Of a stretch of DNA of 33,209 bases, positions 12,132-22,674 are shown in pieces. Each line of letters opens with the position of its first letter. The first letter of the stretch is position 1. The notes beneath the pieces were generated by a model. The model searched no databases. It was not told the DNA's origin and saw only the letters and a program-made list of their open reading frames with translations. The translations under genes and the position numbers were made by a program. The DNA lies in contig BJOX01000288.1 of the NCBI GenBank assembly GCA_009731375.1, positions 198,308-231,516 on the forward strand, in the 5' to 3' direction. The DNA comes from Paulinella micropora (lineage: Eukaryota > Cercozoa > Imbricatea > Euglyphida).

Positions 12132-12170
12132 CTGACCACAGCGGTCTGCTGGCTGGCCAACGCACACGTG
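12019..12170 (+). repeat. Island pair LLVTAVCWLA around a CT array
   Basis: Segments 12019-12063 and 12129-12173 read LLVTAVCWLAETQVA and LLTTAVCWLANAHVS. Synonymous changes include ACG/ACA, CTA/CTG and GTC/GTG. A CT array (about 12062-12129) separates them. Confidence 0.5.
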
Positions 12171-12172
12171 TC

Positions 12173-12417
12173 TGTGTGTGTGTGTGTGTGTCTGCCTGTC
12201 TGTCTGTCTCTGTCTCTCTGCCCCTGTGTCTCCCTGTCTGTCTGTCTGTCTGTTTCTCTCTCTCTCTCTCTCTCTCTGTGTTTGTGCACCCCCCCCCCCN
12301 NNNNNNNNNNNNNNNNNNNNNNNNNNNNNNNNNNNNNNNNNNNNNNNNNNNNNNNNNNNCTATCTATCTATCTATCTATCTATCTATATATCCATCCATC
12401 CATCCATCCATCCATCC

Positions 12418-12461
<44 letters not shown>

Positions 12462-12466
12462 GTCTG

Positions 12467-12498
<32 letters not shown>

Positions 12499-12508
12499 GC
12501 TATCTATC
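12173..12508. repeat. GT, CTGT, CT, poly-C arrays, gap and TATC
   Basis: GT and CTGT blocks lead to poly-C and a 60-base gap (12300-12359). TATC with CCAT follows. Confidence 0.97.
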
Positions 12509-12766
12509 TCATCATTGTAGCTTGCGCAAGCTTACGGTGCTCAAAACACTTGGACTAACGGCTTCCTTTTCTTTCTCTTCTTCCTTATCCTCCCCACTCT
12601 TCATTCCTAGATTGCCTTTTTCTTCAACGTCCTTCCTCCTCTTCTTTTTTCCAGAACACAGTCTACCCGTGATTCCCATCCCGGACATATGCACAGTACA
12701 CAAATTACTGTTTGATGTGAAACTGCGTTCCTTTGCAAGGACTACATTCCTTTGCGACATCTCATC
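12509..12766 (+). repeat. Dispersed repeat A, copy 2
   Basis: Same unit as 5894-6154, with small indels in its pyrimidine middle. Here both sides are TATC arrays, and the right junction is again TCTCATC(TATC)n. Confidence 0.9.
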
Positions 12767-12818
12767 TATCTATCTATCTATCTATCTATCCATCAGTCCA
12801 TCTTATCTATCTTATCTC

Positions 12819-12886
<68 letters not shown>

Positions 12887-12962
12887 CCTACCTACCTACC
12901 TACCTACCTACCTGCCTGCCTACCTACCTATCTTTCGATCTATCTATCTATCCATCTACCTG

Positions 12963-13000
<38 letters not shown>

Positions 13001-13034
13001 CATCCATCCATCCATCCATCTATCTATCTATCTG

Positions 13035-13066
<32 letters not shown>

Positions 13067-13162
13067 CCTATCTATCTATCTATCTATCTAGGGTCAGCGC
13101 TTCTCCTCAGCCCAGCTGGCCTTATTGGTACATACATACATACATACACACACATACATACA

Positions 13163-13197
<35 letters not shown>

Positions 13198-13430
13198 CTA
13201 CATACATACACCTACCTACCTACCTACCTACCTACCTACCTACATACCTCCCTCCCTACCTACCTACCTACCTACCTACCTACCTACATACATACATACA
13301 CACATATACACATACACACACATACATACATACACACATACATACATGCATACATGCATACATCCATACATCCATACATACATACATACACACATACATA
13401 CATACATACATACATACACATACAACCAGG
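12763..13430. repeat. TATC, TACC and CATA arrays
   Basis: TATC/TACC/CCAT arrays to about 13090, an island (about 13091-13125), then CATA and TACC arrays to about 13427. Confidence 0.97.
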
Positions 13431-13472
13431 TGTTGCTGTCTCTATTTGCGGCGGTGGGCAGTGCGCCCGTCC

Positions 13473-13712
13473 CGAACTCATCGCTTATCATGGTATGTTA
13501 TGTTATGTCTGTATCCAAACTTATCTCTTATCATGGTATGTTATGTTATGTCTGTATCCAAACTCATCTCTCATCATGGTATGTTATGTTATGTCTGTAT
13601 CCAAACTCATCTCTTATCATGGTATGTTATGTTATGTCTGTATCCAAACTCATCTCTTATCATGGTATGTTATGTTATGTCTGTATCCAAACTCATCTCT
13701 CATCATGGTGTG
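13473..13712 (+). repeat. 43-bp minisatellite, about five and a half units
   Basis: TGGTATG recurs at 13491, 13534, 13577, 13620, 13663 and, degenerate, at 13706. Each unit contains GTTATGTTATGTCTGTATCC and AAACTCATCTCTTATCA. The copies are nearly identical. Confidence 0.97.
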
Positions 13713-13714
13713 CA

Positions 13715-13815
13715 TGTTATGTGTGTACGAGTGTGTACGAGTGTGTATGAGTGTGTATGAGTGTGTATGAGTGTGTATGAGTGTGTATGAGTGTGTATGA
13801 GCGTGTTCGTATGTA
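13715..13815. repeat. GTGTGTATGA decamer array
   Basis: About eight copies of a 10-bp unit (GTGTGTACGA, then GTGTGTATGA). Confidence 0.95.
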
Positions 13816-13822
13816 TTTATGC

Positions 13823-13913
<91 letters not shown>

Positions 13914-13920
13914 GATAGAT

Positions 13921-13976
<56 letters not shown>

Positions 13977-14003
13977 TATAGATAGACAGACAGACAGACA
14001 GAC

Positions 14004-14101
<98 letters not shown>

Positions 14102-14133
14102 ATAGATGGATAGATAGATAGATAGATAGATAT

Positions 14134-14190
<57 letters not shown>

Positions 14191-14233
14191 GATGGAGATA
14201 GAGAAAGATATAGATATAGATATAGATATAGAT

Positions 14234-14315
<82 letters not shown>

Positions 14316-14430
14316 TCGATAGATAGAAAGATTCGATAGATAGATGGATAGATAGATAGATAGATAGATAGATNNNNNNNNNNNCCCCCCCCCACACCCC
14401 CCCCCCCACACACACACACAAACACACACA
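13823..14430. repeat. GATA array, gap, C and CA tracts
   Basis: More than 500 bp of GATA with GACA blocks (about 13985-14038) and GATATA hexamers (about 14205-14238). An 11-base gap (14374-14384) and C and CA tracts follow. The array is in the opposite orientation to the TATC arrays on its left. Confidence 0.98.
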
Positions 14431-14479
14431 CACTTCTCTCTTCGCTCTCTACGCGGCCACACTCTGGTCACAGCACGCA

Positions 14480-14642
14480 CATACATACATAGTATTTCAT
14501 ACATATAGACATACATACATACATACATACATACATACATACATACATGCGTACATACATGCATACATACATACATATATACATACATACATGCATGCAT
14601 ACATACATACATACATACATACATACATACACTCATACATAG
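14480..14642. repeat. CATA array
   Basis: CATA repeats with GCAT variants. Confidence 0.97.
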
Positions 14643-14765
14643 GCTGCCTGATCGTTTCGTGGCCGCTCTCAACGTCTCTGGTGATATATTCGTTGCTAAG
14701 TTTCTGCAACACCTGCTGCCCCTGCCGGCCCTCGCGGGGCAAAGTGGCAACAGGTTCCGTTACGC
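14643..14765 (-). other. Island related to the VATLP islands, inverted
   Basis: The minus strand reads EPVATLPREGRQGQQVLQK and then LSNEYITRDVESGHETIRQP without stops. VATLP matches the islands at 8716-8895 with synonymous changes (GTT, ACT, CCC) but lies in opposite orientation. It could be an exon or a repeat fragment. No domain is recognised. Confidence 0.35.
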
Positions 14766-15330
14766 CCCACTGCGCTGCCTTTAATGTGCACCTCATGGCC
14801 CCACTACTGCCTTAATGGGCCCCTGTTTGCCACACTGCTGCCACAATACAAACTCTATTGCCACACTACTGCCTTCACGCACCCCTGATTGCCACACTAC
14901 TGCCTTTATTCGGCATCAATTGCCCCACTACTGCCTTAATGCACCCCCACCCAATTTTGCGCCACTACTGCCTTTATTCACCTCCATAGCCCCAGTACTG
15001 CAAAGCAACCCAAATGCTCCACTGCTGCCCTAGTGCCTCCTGCACGTCCTTGTCCTGCAGTCCTGATTGCCCCACTACTGCCTTAATGCACCTCTAATTG
15101 CTGCACTACTGCCTTGATGCACCCGTGTGCCACACTACTCGTAATGACACCCCTTATTGCCCCACTGCTGCCTTGATGCACCCTGCATTTCCCCGAATGC
15201 AGCCTCCATTGGCCACTGCCCCACTACTGCCTTGATGCACCCTGCATCGCCCCACTACTGCCTTAATGCTCCTTCTCCATCGCTCCATTACTGCCTTCAC
15301 CAACCCATCATTGCCCCACTAAAGAATTTG
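14766..15330 (+). repeat. Degenerate minisatellite, unit like GCCCCACTACTGCCTTAATG
   Basis: More than ten imperfect copies of a unit of about 35-50 bp built on CCCCACTACTGCCTTAATGC plus a variable ACCCC-rich stretch. Unit length varies and frames break, so it is not a coding repeat. Confidence 0.9.
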
Positions 15331-15371
15331 ACGAATAAGACGGTAGCCAAATGCAAGTAAACTTTTCGTGC

Positions 15372-15409
<38 letters not shown>

Positions 15410-15676
15410 CATCCATCCATCCATCCATCTTGTTTGCGGTGATATTCCGGAAACTTGCCACATTTCCTCCCACCCCCCCCCCCCCCCCTTTCCCCCTTTT
15501 TTTTTTTTTTCTTTTTTNNNNNNNNNNTTTTTTTGGGAAAAAGGGGGGGGGGGGGGGGGGGGGGAAGACGGTTATAGGACGCGCATCTCGAGGGGCAATC
15601 CAAGAGCCTCCTTGATACATACATACATACATACATACATACATACATACATACATACATGCATACATACATACAT
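15372..15676. repeat. TATC/CCAT, C-T tract, gap, G tract and CATA
   Basis: TATC and CCAT (about 15372-15428), poly-C/poly-T, a gap (15518-15527), T and G tracts (about 15528-15564), and CATA (about 15616-15676). Confidence 0.96.
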
Positions 15677-15679
15677 ATC

Positions 15680-16453
<774 letters not shown>

Positions 16454-16684
16454 GTCGAACAGTCTCGAAACTCCATCTGCTTACTGGGTCCTCTGTAATG
16501 GAGGTGGGAGCTCGTTCTGCAAGGGGCGCTTATGGAACGAGCCCTGGCCCCACCTGGTACTAGGGAGATTTGGTATTGCCTGTATCAGTCCCTTCCGTGC
16601 AAACATCACGGCTTAGCTGGGCATCGGGTTAAAATTTTACCCACAGACTTCCTGGTTGACGAAATCAGAAGCTCCTTTTTTCTG
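16454..16684 (+). repeat. Dispersed repeat B, copy 3, with left extension
   Basis: The core from 16473 matches copies 1, 2 and 4. The extra left part, TGTCGAACAGTCTCGAAACT, is shared with copy 4. Its right end departs from the other copies after TTCTGAC and is not followed by an array. Confidence 0.88.
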
Positions 16685-16971
16685 ACTTATCACTTACTCT
16701 ACGGAGTGAACCAAGGCCACTTGAGGTGTCACTGACCCTCCCTTGGGCTTGATTTTTTGAAATGGGTGCCATCTGTCGACAGACAGAGAATTAGGGGATG
16801 GTGTGGGTGTGCTGGGCCCGTGGTGGGGTGCCTTATGTGTGCCTAGCCATACGCCTATAAGTCACATGCCGAAATAGCGACGGGAAGCACAATCCTGTTC
16901 CCTCAGGGTGCCCTTTCTCGCTTGTTGAGCCCGGAATAAAACCCACAGTGCTCTGTCGGTTTATACTAGAC
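16685..16971. other. Non-simple spacer between B copies
   Basis: About 285 bp of ordinary-complexity DNA with a palindrome CTGTCGACAG near 16772 and CGGAATAAAACCC near 16931. With copy 3 it makes a unit of about 518 bp before copy 4 begins. No gene is seen. Confidence 0.6.
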
Positions 16972-17222
16972 TGTCGAACAGTCTCGAAACTCCATCTGCT
17001 TACTGGGCCCTCTGTAATGGAGGTGGGAGCTCGTTCTGCAAGGGGCGCTTATGGAACGAGCCCTGGCCCCGCCTGGTACTAGGGAGCTTTGGTATCGCCT
17101 GTATCAGTCCCTTCCGTGCAAACATCACGGCTTAGCTGGGCATCGGGTTAATACTTTACCCACAGACTTCCTTGGTTGACGAAATCAGAAACTCCTTTTT
17201 TCTGACATTAGTCGATATCTCA
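16972..17222 (+). repeat. Dispersed repeat B, copy 4
   Basis: Full match to the B unit, including the left extension. It ends GTCGATATCTCATC and passes into a TATC array. Confidence 0.9.
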
Positions 17223-17398
17223 TCTATCTATCTCTATCTATCTATGTATTCTATCTATCTATCTATCTATCCATCCATCCATCCATCCATCCATTCTTCC
17301 ATCTATCTATCTATCTATCTATCCATCTATCTATCCATATATCTATCCATCTATCTGTCCATCTATCTATCCATCTATCTATACATCTACCTACCTAC

Positions 17399-17433
<35 letters not shown>

Positions 17434-17570
17434 CCTAGGTGTCGTTCGTGCACGAGGCGGACCTGGATGGCCAGGAAGGCCCTCATATAGATAAGTAGAT
17501 AGATAGATGAATAGAAATTTAGGTAGGTAGGTATGTAGGCAGGTAGGTAGGTAGGTAGGTAGGCAAATCC

Positions 17571-17619
<49 letters not shown>

Positions 17620-17630
17620 CATAGATAAAA
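17223..17630. repeat. TATC array, island, inverted GATA/TAGG array
   Basis: TATC/CCAT/TACC to about 17436, then an island (17437-17488, forward reading VSFVHEADLDGQEGPH), then TAGG/GATA. The flanking arrays are mutually inverted about the island. Confidence 0.93.
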
Positions 17631-17635
17631 TTTTC

Positions 17636-18192
17636 CTGATCTATTGGAGTTGGGGCCATTAGTGCATATTGACGAAGGAATGATTCCATTTCAAGAGCAC
17701 ACCTTTCTTCTGTAGTACTTATCGAAGAAGCCTAGTATAGAGCTTTAAGTGAGCCGTGACAGTAAGTACATTTACATAGAAAGTGAATGAAAGCGTTACT
17801 GACGTTACCGTTCGTACATCTGACATTTAAGGTCGTACTCTGGCAAATCAACGAACGCCTTTCAAGATCCGAAGTTAGTCCGTGGTTAAGATTCTGGCAA
17901 CAAATTCTCCACCACCGGCCGAAGTGCCAAGATAATGCTAGATGATTCTGAGGATGAAGAATTGAGCGGCGATGGCGTAGTTACCTGTAACTTTGATTTA
18001 TCAGGAAGCGGCCGCCCATCTGCCGCGTCGCGGAAGCCATATTTCATACTGTCTTTTTACGCAAGCACTCTTTTGATAGAATACTTGCCACCCATAGAGC
18101 TGAGTGGGAAGCCACTGAGAAGAGATAAAATGGAAGAGGGCAGGGTATCAATATACAAAAAGAGAAAACATGAATGTGGCAGAAGTGTTTAA
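17636..18192 (+). pseudogene. Decayed piggyBac-like transposase fragment
   Basis: The plus strand reads LVHIDEGMIPFQEHTFLL, a stop, then YLSKKP (about 17655-17735). This resembles the conserved D-E-x-MIPFKGR...QYLPKKP block of piggyBac (DDE_Tnp_1_7) transposases. Further in-frame stops follow. A later stretch (17935-18192), open from DDSEDEELSGDGVVTCNF, may be its downstream part but is not confidently recognisable. Termini and TTAA duplications were not identified. This is a dead DNA-transposon relic. Confidence 0.5.
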
Positions 18193-18348
18193 CTTTGAAA
18201 AAAGCAGTCAGCCAGTGTCACTTTAAGGTCATGCAGTGTTGGGACTAATAATCATACTCTTAATTAATAGTTAAGGGCCGGCTGTATCAGAGCAACGGTG
18301 TCGGTAGAGCCCTTACTTATGATCCGGCCAGTCAAATTACGTGGCCCG

Positions 18349-18410
18349 TTCTGTTGGCGCCTTTCTTATGAAAGCTGTAGTACTGCTGATAGAGTGTAGT
18401 TGCTATCATA
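18349..18410 (+). repeat. Dispersed repeat C, copy 1
   Basis: TTCTGTTGGCGCCTTTCTTA, then AAAGCTGTAGT and GCTGATA-AGTGTA, is shared with 22607-22674. The flanks are AT-rich and weakly similar. Confidence 0.7.
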
Positions 18411-18717
18411 GATAAAAATAAGTTAATAATACAGTAGTACTGCTCCGTTAATTTCTGGATAGGGCTGCGAATATTTACCATCGGAGTCATATATGCGAGG
18501 TTAGTAGCATAAGGTAGATGGGGCCGTTATTCCTAAATAGGGGGAGCAATTGACAATAGCCTATTTTACCTATATTACTCTAAGTGTAACGGTGAATTCA
18601 AAGCTTTGGCGGTTTGGGGGCTGTGGCGCTAGGTGACGGTCCGTGTAAGTATCGTTCATCTCTAAGTAAAAGTAAAGTCCGAACCCTCTTGTCTAGTGCA
18701 CACGCCACACCTGGACC
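18411..18717. other. Intergenic, nothing recognised
   Basis: Ordinary-complexity AT-rich DNA with several stops in all frames. No gene or repeat is visible beyond the edge of repeat C. Confidence 0.5.
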
Positions 18718-18976
18718 ATGCCTAAGATGACCAACGCGATGACAATTGGGTGCTCTATTGCGGCGTGCAGGCTGTGGGACAGGCTCGAACAAGCGCTTGG
18801 TCTGAAAATCCAGCACAAGCATTTTGTCAATGGCAGCGGCACCCCGCAAGGGTCCGAAGCAGCTGTCCCTGGCACGAGGTTGCGGCTAGACTGCTACGAT
18901 GCGGCTGCAAATGACAATGATTCCCTGCTGCCGCTCGAGCAGATTCAGACGCGGGCCGGCGAGCGCAGCACGAGGT
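18718..18976 (+). CDS. Possible first coding exon of an unknown gene
   Basis: An ATG in the context GGACCATGC opens a forward frame reading MPKMTNAMTIGCSIAACRLW and onward for 86 residues to GERSTR. It is followed by G|GTGGGT, a plausible 5' splice site near 18976. An in-frame TAG lies shortly upstream. The composition looks protein-like, unlike the repeat frames, but no domain is recognised and no downstream exon was found. The minus strand is also partly open here. This could be chance or a pseudogene. If it continues past the splice site, the frame ends at 19044. Confidence 0.3.
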
Positions 18977-19044
18977 GGGTGTGTTATGGAGTGTGGTGCA
19001 GGATGCGAGCGGTTGATTCATTTTGCAAAACTCAGAGCGCTTAG

Positions 19045-19553
19045 CTTGTTGGATTGTGCAAGAGACGAGGATTGGCTTAGCATAATTGTGCGAGATACAG
19101 CCTTGAATACTGCTACAAATACTAGCGGTTTGAGTTAGCACACTGCTCAGTCTGAGACCCGAGCAGCGCATTGTACAAAAAACAACCGGTCGGTCACTGC
19201 GGCTTCAAGAAGTATTAATATTGTACCATATAAATATTATACCAGCATTCAATCTATTTTCAAGAGTTCAATGAGAACGATTCCCATCAATATTAAATGA
19301 CAAAAAGTTGTGATCGACTCTGACAAAAAAAAGTCAACAGCCAAGTGGAAATTATTAATAGTCGAAACCGTAGGAGTAGAATTTAACTGGCAGGTCGAAA
19401 ATGAATGAAGTGTCAACCAAAATGACGGTTGCCTGCAGTTAAGATTAATAGCTTGCTCTTGTAGCGCAAAAAAAAAAAAAAAAAAAAAATTTTTGTTAGT
19501 ATGTCAGGTTTTATTAGTGACTTAAAAAACATTATGTTGAGCAACTTTGAAGC
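19045..19553. other. Intergenic with poly-A tract
   Basis: AT-rich sequence with a run of A then T at about 19470-19494. At 19510-19515 a minus-strand AATAAA serves as a likely poly(A) signal for the gene to its right. Nothing else is recognised. Confidence 0.6.
19510..19515 (-). promoter_or_regulatory. Poly(A) signal AATAAA
   Basis: Minus-strand AATAAA about 40 bases beyond the stop codon at 19554-19556 of the oxygenase-like gene. Confidence 0.55.
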
Positions 19554-19783
19554 TTAGTAATGATGATTTTCGACTGGCGCCTGTACCATGCCACTGTCTT
19601 TGCCTTCTTTGGGCATTTTAAGTGATGTGGAAACAATATCGATGATTGCACTTTCGTCCAGGCTAGGATTGCGGCGGGATGGCCCTGGCATGCTGGTGGG
19701 ACTGAGGCACTGGTAGATTTTCCGCACCACAGCTTCCAAAAGAGTGCGACCAGACCGACCGAGGCCAACAAAATCGCAAAAAC
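19554..19783 (-). CDS. Probable last exon of the oxygenase-like gene
   Basis: CTGGCAG|GTTTTT marks a 3' splice site. One frame begins VFAILLASVGLVALFWKLW, a membrane segment, while another reads LLEAVVRKIYQCLSPTS and ends VENHHY at a TAA (19554-19556). The two are one or two bases out of step, so a frameshift may lie near 19740. A C-terminal membrane anchor is possible but not proven. Confidence 0.4.
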
Positions 19784-19817
19784 CTGCCAGCATACATGGA
19801 ACATAAACTCAGTGGAA

Positions 19818-19849
<32 letters not shown>

Positions 19850-20087
19850 GGGGCCGGGGGGCCCCTCCCCCCGGGAACCCNNNNNNNNNNNNNNNNNNNN
19901 NNNNNNNNNNNNNNNNNNNNNNNNNNNNNNNNNNNNNNNNNNNNNNNNNNNNNNNNNNNNNNNNNNNNNNNNNNNNNNNNNNNNNNNNNNNNNNNNNNNN
20001 NNNNNNNNNNNNNNNNNNNNNNNNNNNNNNNNNNNNNNNNNNNNNNNNNNNNNNNNNNNNNNNNNNNNNNNNNNNNNNNNGGGTGCG

Positions 20088-20164
<77 letters not shown>

Positions 20165-21414
20165 CGTAGATTAAGGAATACGAACGAATAGCTTGCTTGT
20201 TCGCATCCTTTTTGTCTGACTTCTTGTTCTCCTCCTTTTTGTCGGACTTCTTGTTCTTTTTGCCACTTTCCCCCTTTTTTGATTTGCCTTTCTTGTGACT
20301 TTTGCTACTATATTTCTCCGTGACAACCGGAGAAGCGCTAGCGGTATTCGTGGAAGGACACTGGGCCAGGCACTGAGCAGTCGTGTTAGTTTTAACACAA
20401 CACTGGGTAGTGTTACACCCAACAACAACGCTAAAGTCATAACTATTGCATATACACTGAAGCGGACAAATATTTGCACCATAAATATTGCTGCAATTAT
20501 AAATTTCGCGCTCGACGCAAGGTGTCCCTTCCAACCTTTCCAAATTCTCGGCCGAAAAAGGTCCCAGCAGCTCCACCATTCCTCGCCGCACGTCGGTGTG
20601 ATGAGTGATGCGTGACGGAAACTGCACCATATTTCCAGCGATCACCTACCACGATCACCAATAAATGTGTGTGTGGCTGTTGGCCTCTGACAATCCTCAG
20701 CCTGTGAACTTAGGCACTGACGACTATTGCATGATCAGCCGTGATCACTGTCAGCAAATATATATCACACGATACACAAACATCCACCTCGACTGCTATT
20801 TCTACATAACTGTAAGCTCAGATGATCTAGACGAAGCGTGCTAGCCCTAATTTGTGCATTTGAGTCGTTGGCAGATGAGTTCAGAATAAGTTATTATGAC
20901 AAGTAAACGCAGAAACAGGTACACAAATATCCGCCTCCAGAACAATTATTATGACAAGTAAGCGCAAAAACAAAAGAAATATAGCTGGCTGTGATAGGGA
21001 CAAAATACCGGCACGGAGATGTTGTCCATGATGAAGTTTGCGTCCGAGTTTGAGTTGAGAAAGACCAGAACCGTGTCTCCCAAGTGGGGGGAGCCATCCA
21101 CCTGGCGGTCGATGTGCGGAAGGGTCGTGCTCTCTACACGTGTCGCACCACCATTCCATCGCCAAGGAAAACTTGAGGTGGTAGCTTTTTGCCTAAATGC
21201 TCCTCCAGACAGTGAACATCTCGTGCGGCAGATGAACTGATCCCAATCGTCTGCCGCCGTAAGAAGACGACGACGTCGCAAAACCGCGAAGGGTCTCCAG
21301 CTCCTTTTCAGACAGAAAGCTTGTTACGATCCAGCTGGGATTTTTGCAAGCCAATTGTGGAGCACTGGTGCTCAGAAAAACGTTGATAGCAAACAGAAAA
21401 GTCACCAGAGCCAT
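19554..21414 (-). CDS. 2-oxoglutarate/Fe(II) oxygenase-like secretory protein, multi-exon
   Basis: Start ATG at 21414 (context CCCATGG) begins MALVTFLFAINVFLSTSA, a signal peptide. NPSWIVTSFLSEKELETLRGFA follows, typical of the start of a prolyl-4-hydroxylase-like domain. Further on come QVFLGDGMVVRHV and LPHIDRQVDGSPHLGDTVLVFL with the metal-binding HxD (HID, 21108-21116). Exon end CCG|GTATTT (21009) and exon start ...TAG|GTGATC (20645) are both phase 0. They join ISVP to VIAGNMVQFPSRITHHTDVR, which supplies the distal His. A Cys-rich stretch (CVEREIYNCS to CLAQCP) and a Lys-rich stretch follow, then a 200-base gap and a last exon (19783-19554). Exon 1 needs two frame changes (near 21265 and 21135), so it is either a pseudogene or misassembled. 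The exact substrate is unknown. Confidence 0.6.
19815..20162. repeat. GA arrays, G tract and 200-base gap
   Basis: GA and G tracts, N from 19881 to 20080, then a GA array to about 20160. On the gene strand this is a CT array inside an intron. Confidence 0.96.
20646..21008 (-). other. Intron of the oxygenase-like gene
   Basis: The minus-strand interval begins GTATTT and ends GGTAG. It contains a diverged direct repeat (ATTATGACAAGTAA near 20891 and 20945, each followed by CGCA-AAACA). The flanking exon codons are in phase 0. Confidence 0.55.
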
Positions 21415-21680
21415 GGGAAAAAACTCCTTCCTCGACTTGGCGTCGTACAACTGAGAGACTACACCTAGTACACGTATGCGTGGAAATGAATAGGCACGCA
21501 AGGTTTTTGAACCGTATTGACACGCAAAACAGCAAGAACGAAACAGAAAAGCAAGCAGACTACAGAAGAGACCTCTGTTCAACAAAATCGAACGGTAACA
21601 AAATCGAACGGTTGTATTTTCGAAATCCAAGTAAAATAAAGTGGCAATAGGTTATCACAGTCCAAGTATAATAAAGTGAA
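21415..21680. other. Upstream region of the oxygenase-like gene
   Basis: A minus-strand 3' splice-like CTCTCAG|TTG near 21451 precedes the ATG, suggesting an upstream non-coding exon. No TATA box is assigned. Confidence 0.3.
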
Positions 21681-21927
21681 AAATGTTGTCGAATGACCTT
21701 TTTGATTTTTCGCAAATTTCTACAGTAAAGCTAGTAAAGTACCTAGTACCGGGAAAAGCTACAGGGGGGGGGGGGAGGGGCTGTAACTTTCCTCACTTTT
21801 TGCTTAAAATTATGTTACAACCCCTCTTTTCATCAGATCTTCCATCACGTACCGCAAAATCGCTAGAATCAGGCCGTTATCGAGCCCTGCAATTGATTAG
21901 CGAACTCTGCGTCAGCAGCCTCAGCAG

Positions 21928-21997
21928 TTCCAGACTAAGTGCGACTGATTAATATAAAACCATTGCCTGGCTTTAATCAGTCGCACTTAGTCTGGAA
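21928..21997. repeat. Perfect 25-bp inverted repeat, 20-base loop
   Basis: TTCCAGACTAAGTGCGACTG plus ATTAA (21928-21952) is exactly reverse-complemented at 21973-21997. It would form a strong hairpin. It could be a transposon end pair, a regulatory hairpin or a small-RNA precursor. Confidence 0.9.
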
Positions 21998-21999
21998 GG

Positions 22000-22606
22000 A
22001 GAGGCATCAGGCCTTCACCAATGTACTATTCCCAACGATAGCTCGGAAGAGTAAGTCGGTAATATAACACAATCCCAAAGAGTCTGAATGATGTCTCGTG
22101 CGCTTTATATTAGCTCAGCCTGTGACTGTTGTAAGGAATAGTATTAACTACATTAATAGTATTTAGTCATATCAGCCTCTACATGTTTTAACATGGTTAT
22201 TAATATTTCTGGTCACGGTACTGGTGGCAGTCAGTTCCTTTATAACCTCCGACTGATCATTGTTTTTACCTATATACTCATTTGTATTTCCTTTATTAAA
22301 GTTTATATTATTAGGCAGTTACTAGGATAGTAGTAGTTCAAATTGATTGAGCCTGTTTGGTTCAGTTTCCTTCTGTCTCAATAAAGACCAAGTGGCGTCT
22401 ACAGAATGGGAACCCCTCCCCCTGCAACCTCGTAACTTGTGACGTTACAATGGACTGAGGAATATCTAAGCTGAGTCACACTAGGGACTCTGTAATCTCC
22501 AGCCTCCGACCAAGGATAACTGACAGACCGGAACAGGGTAAGTATTGCAATTTGGCAATCATGTACCGGGTGAGCCGGCATATTATGTGGGCGCGGCGCG
22601 TTCAAC
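22000..22606. other. AT-rich non-coding region, possibly LTR-like
   Basis: It has TGTTGTAAGGAATAG near 22128 and CTCAATAAAGACCAAG...TCTACA near 22377-22402. This loosely resembles a TG...CA long terminal repeat with a poly(A) signal. No target duplication, primer-binding site or partner LTR was found. No gene is seen. Confidence 0.25.
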
Positions 22607-22674
22607 TTCTGTTGGCGCCTTTCTTAATAAAGCTGTAGTGAGTAGTGCTGATAAAGTGTATCCTGTTGCTATAT
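22607..22674 (+). repeat. Dispersed repeat C, copy 2
   Basis: Copy of 18349-18410 with a few substitutions and a small insertion (GAGTAGTGCT). Confidence 0.7.

Noticed and set aside
13473-13712. Possible CRISPR-like array
   Set aside because: The 43-bp units are almost identical throughout with no variable spacers. This is a plain minisatellite in a eukaryotic genome.
18598-19171. Minus-strand open frames opposite the 18718 exon candidate
   Set aside because: Composition is poorer, there is no good start context, and they overlap the better forward frame.
22128-22402. Possible solo LTR (TGTTGTAAGG...TCTACA with AATAAA)
   Set aside because: There is no target-site duplication, no second LTR and no primer-binding site, so it is kept only as a low-confidence remark.
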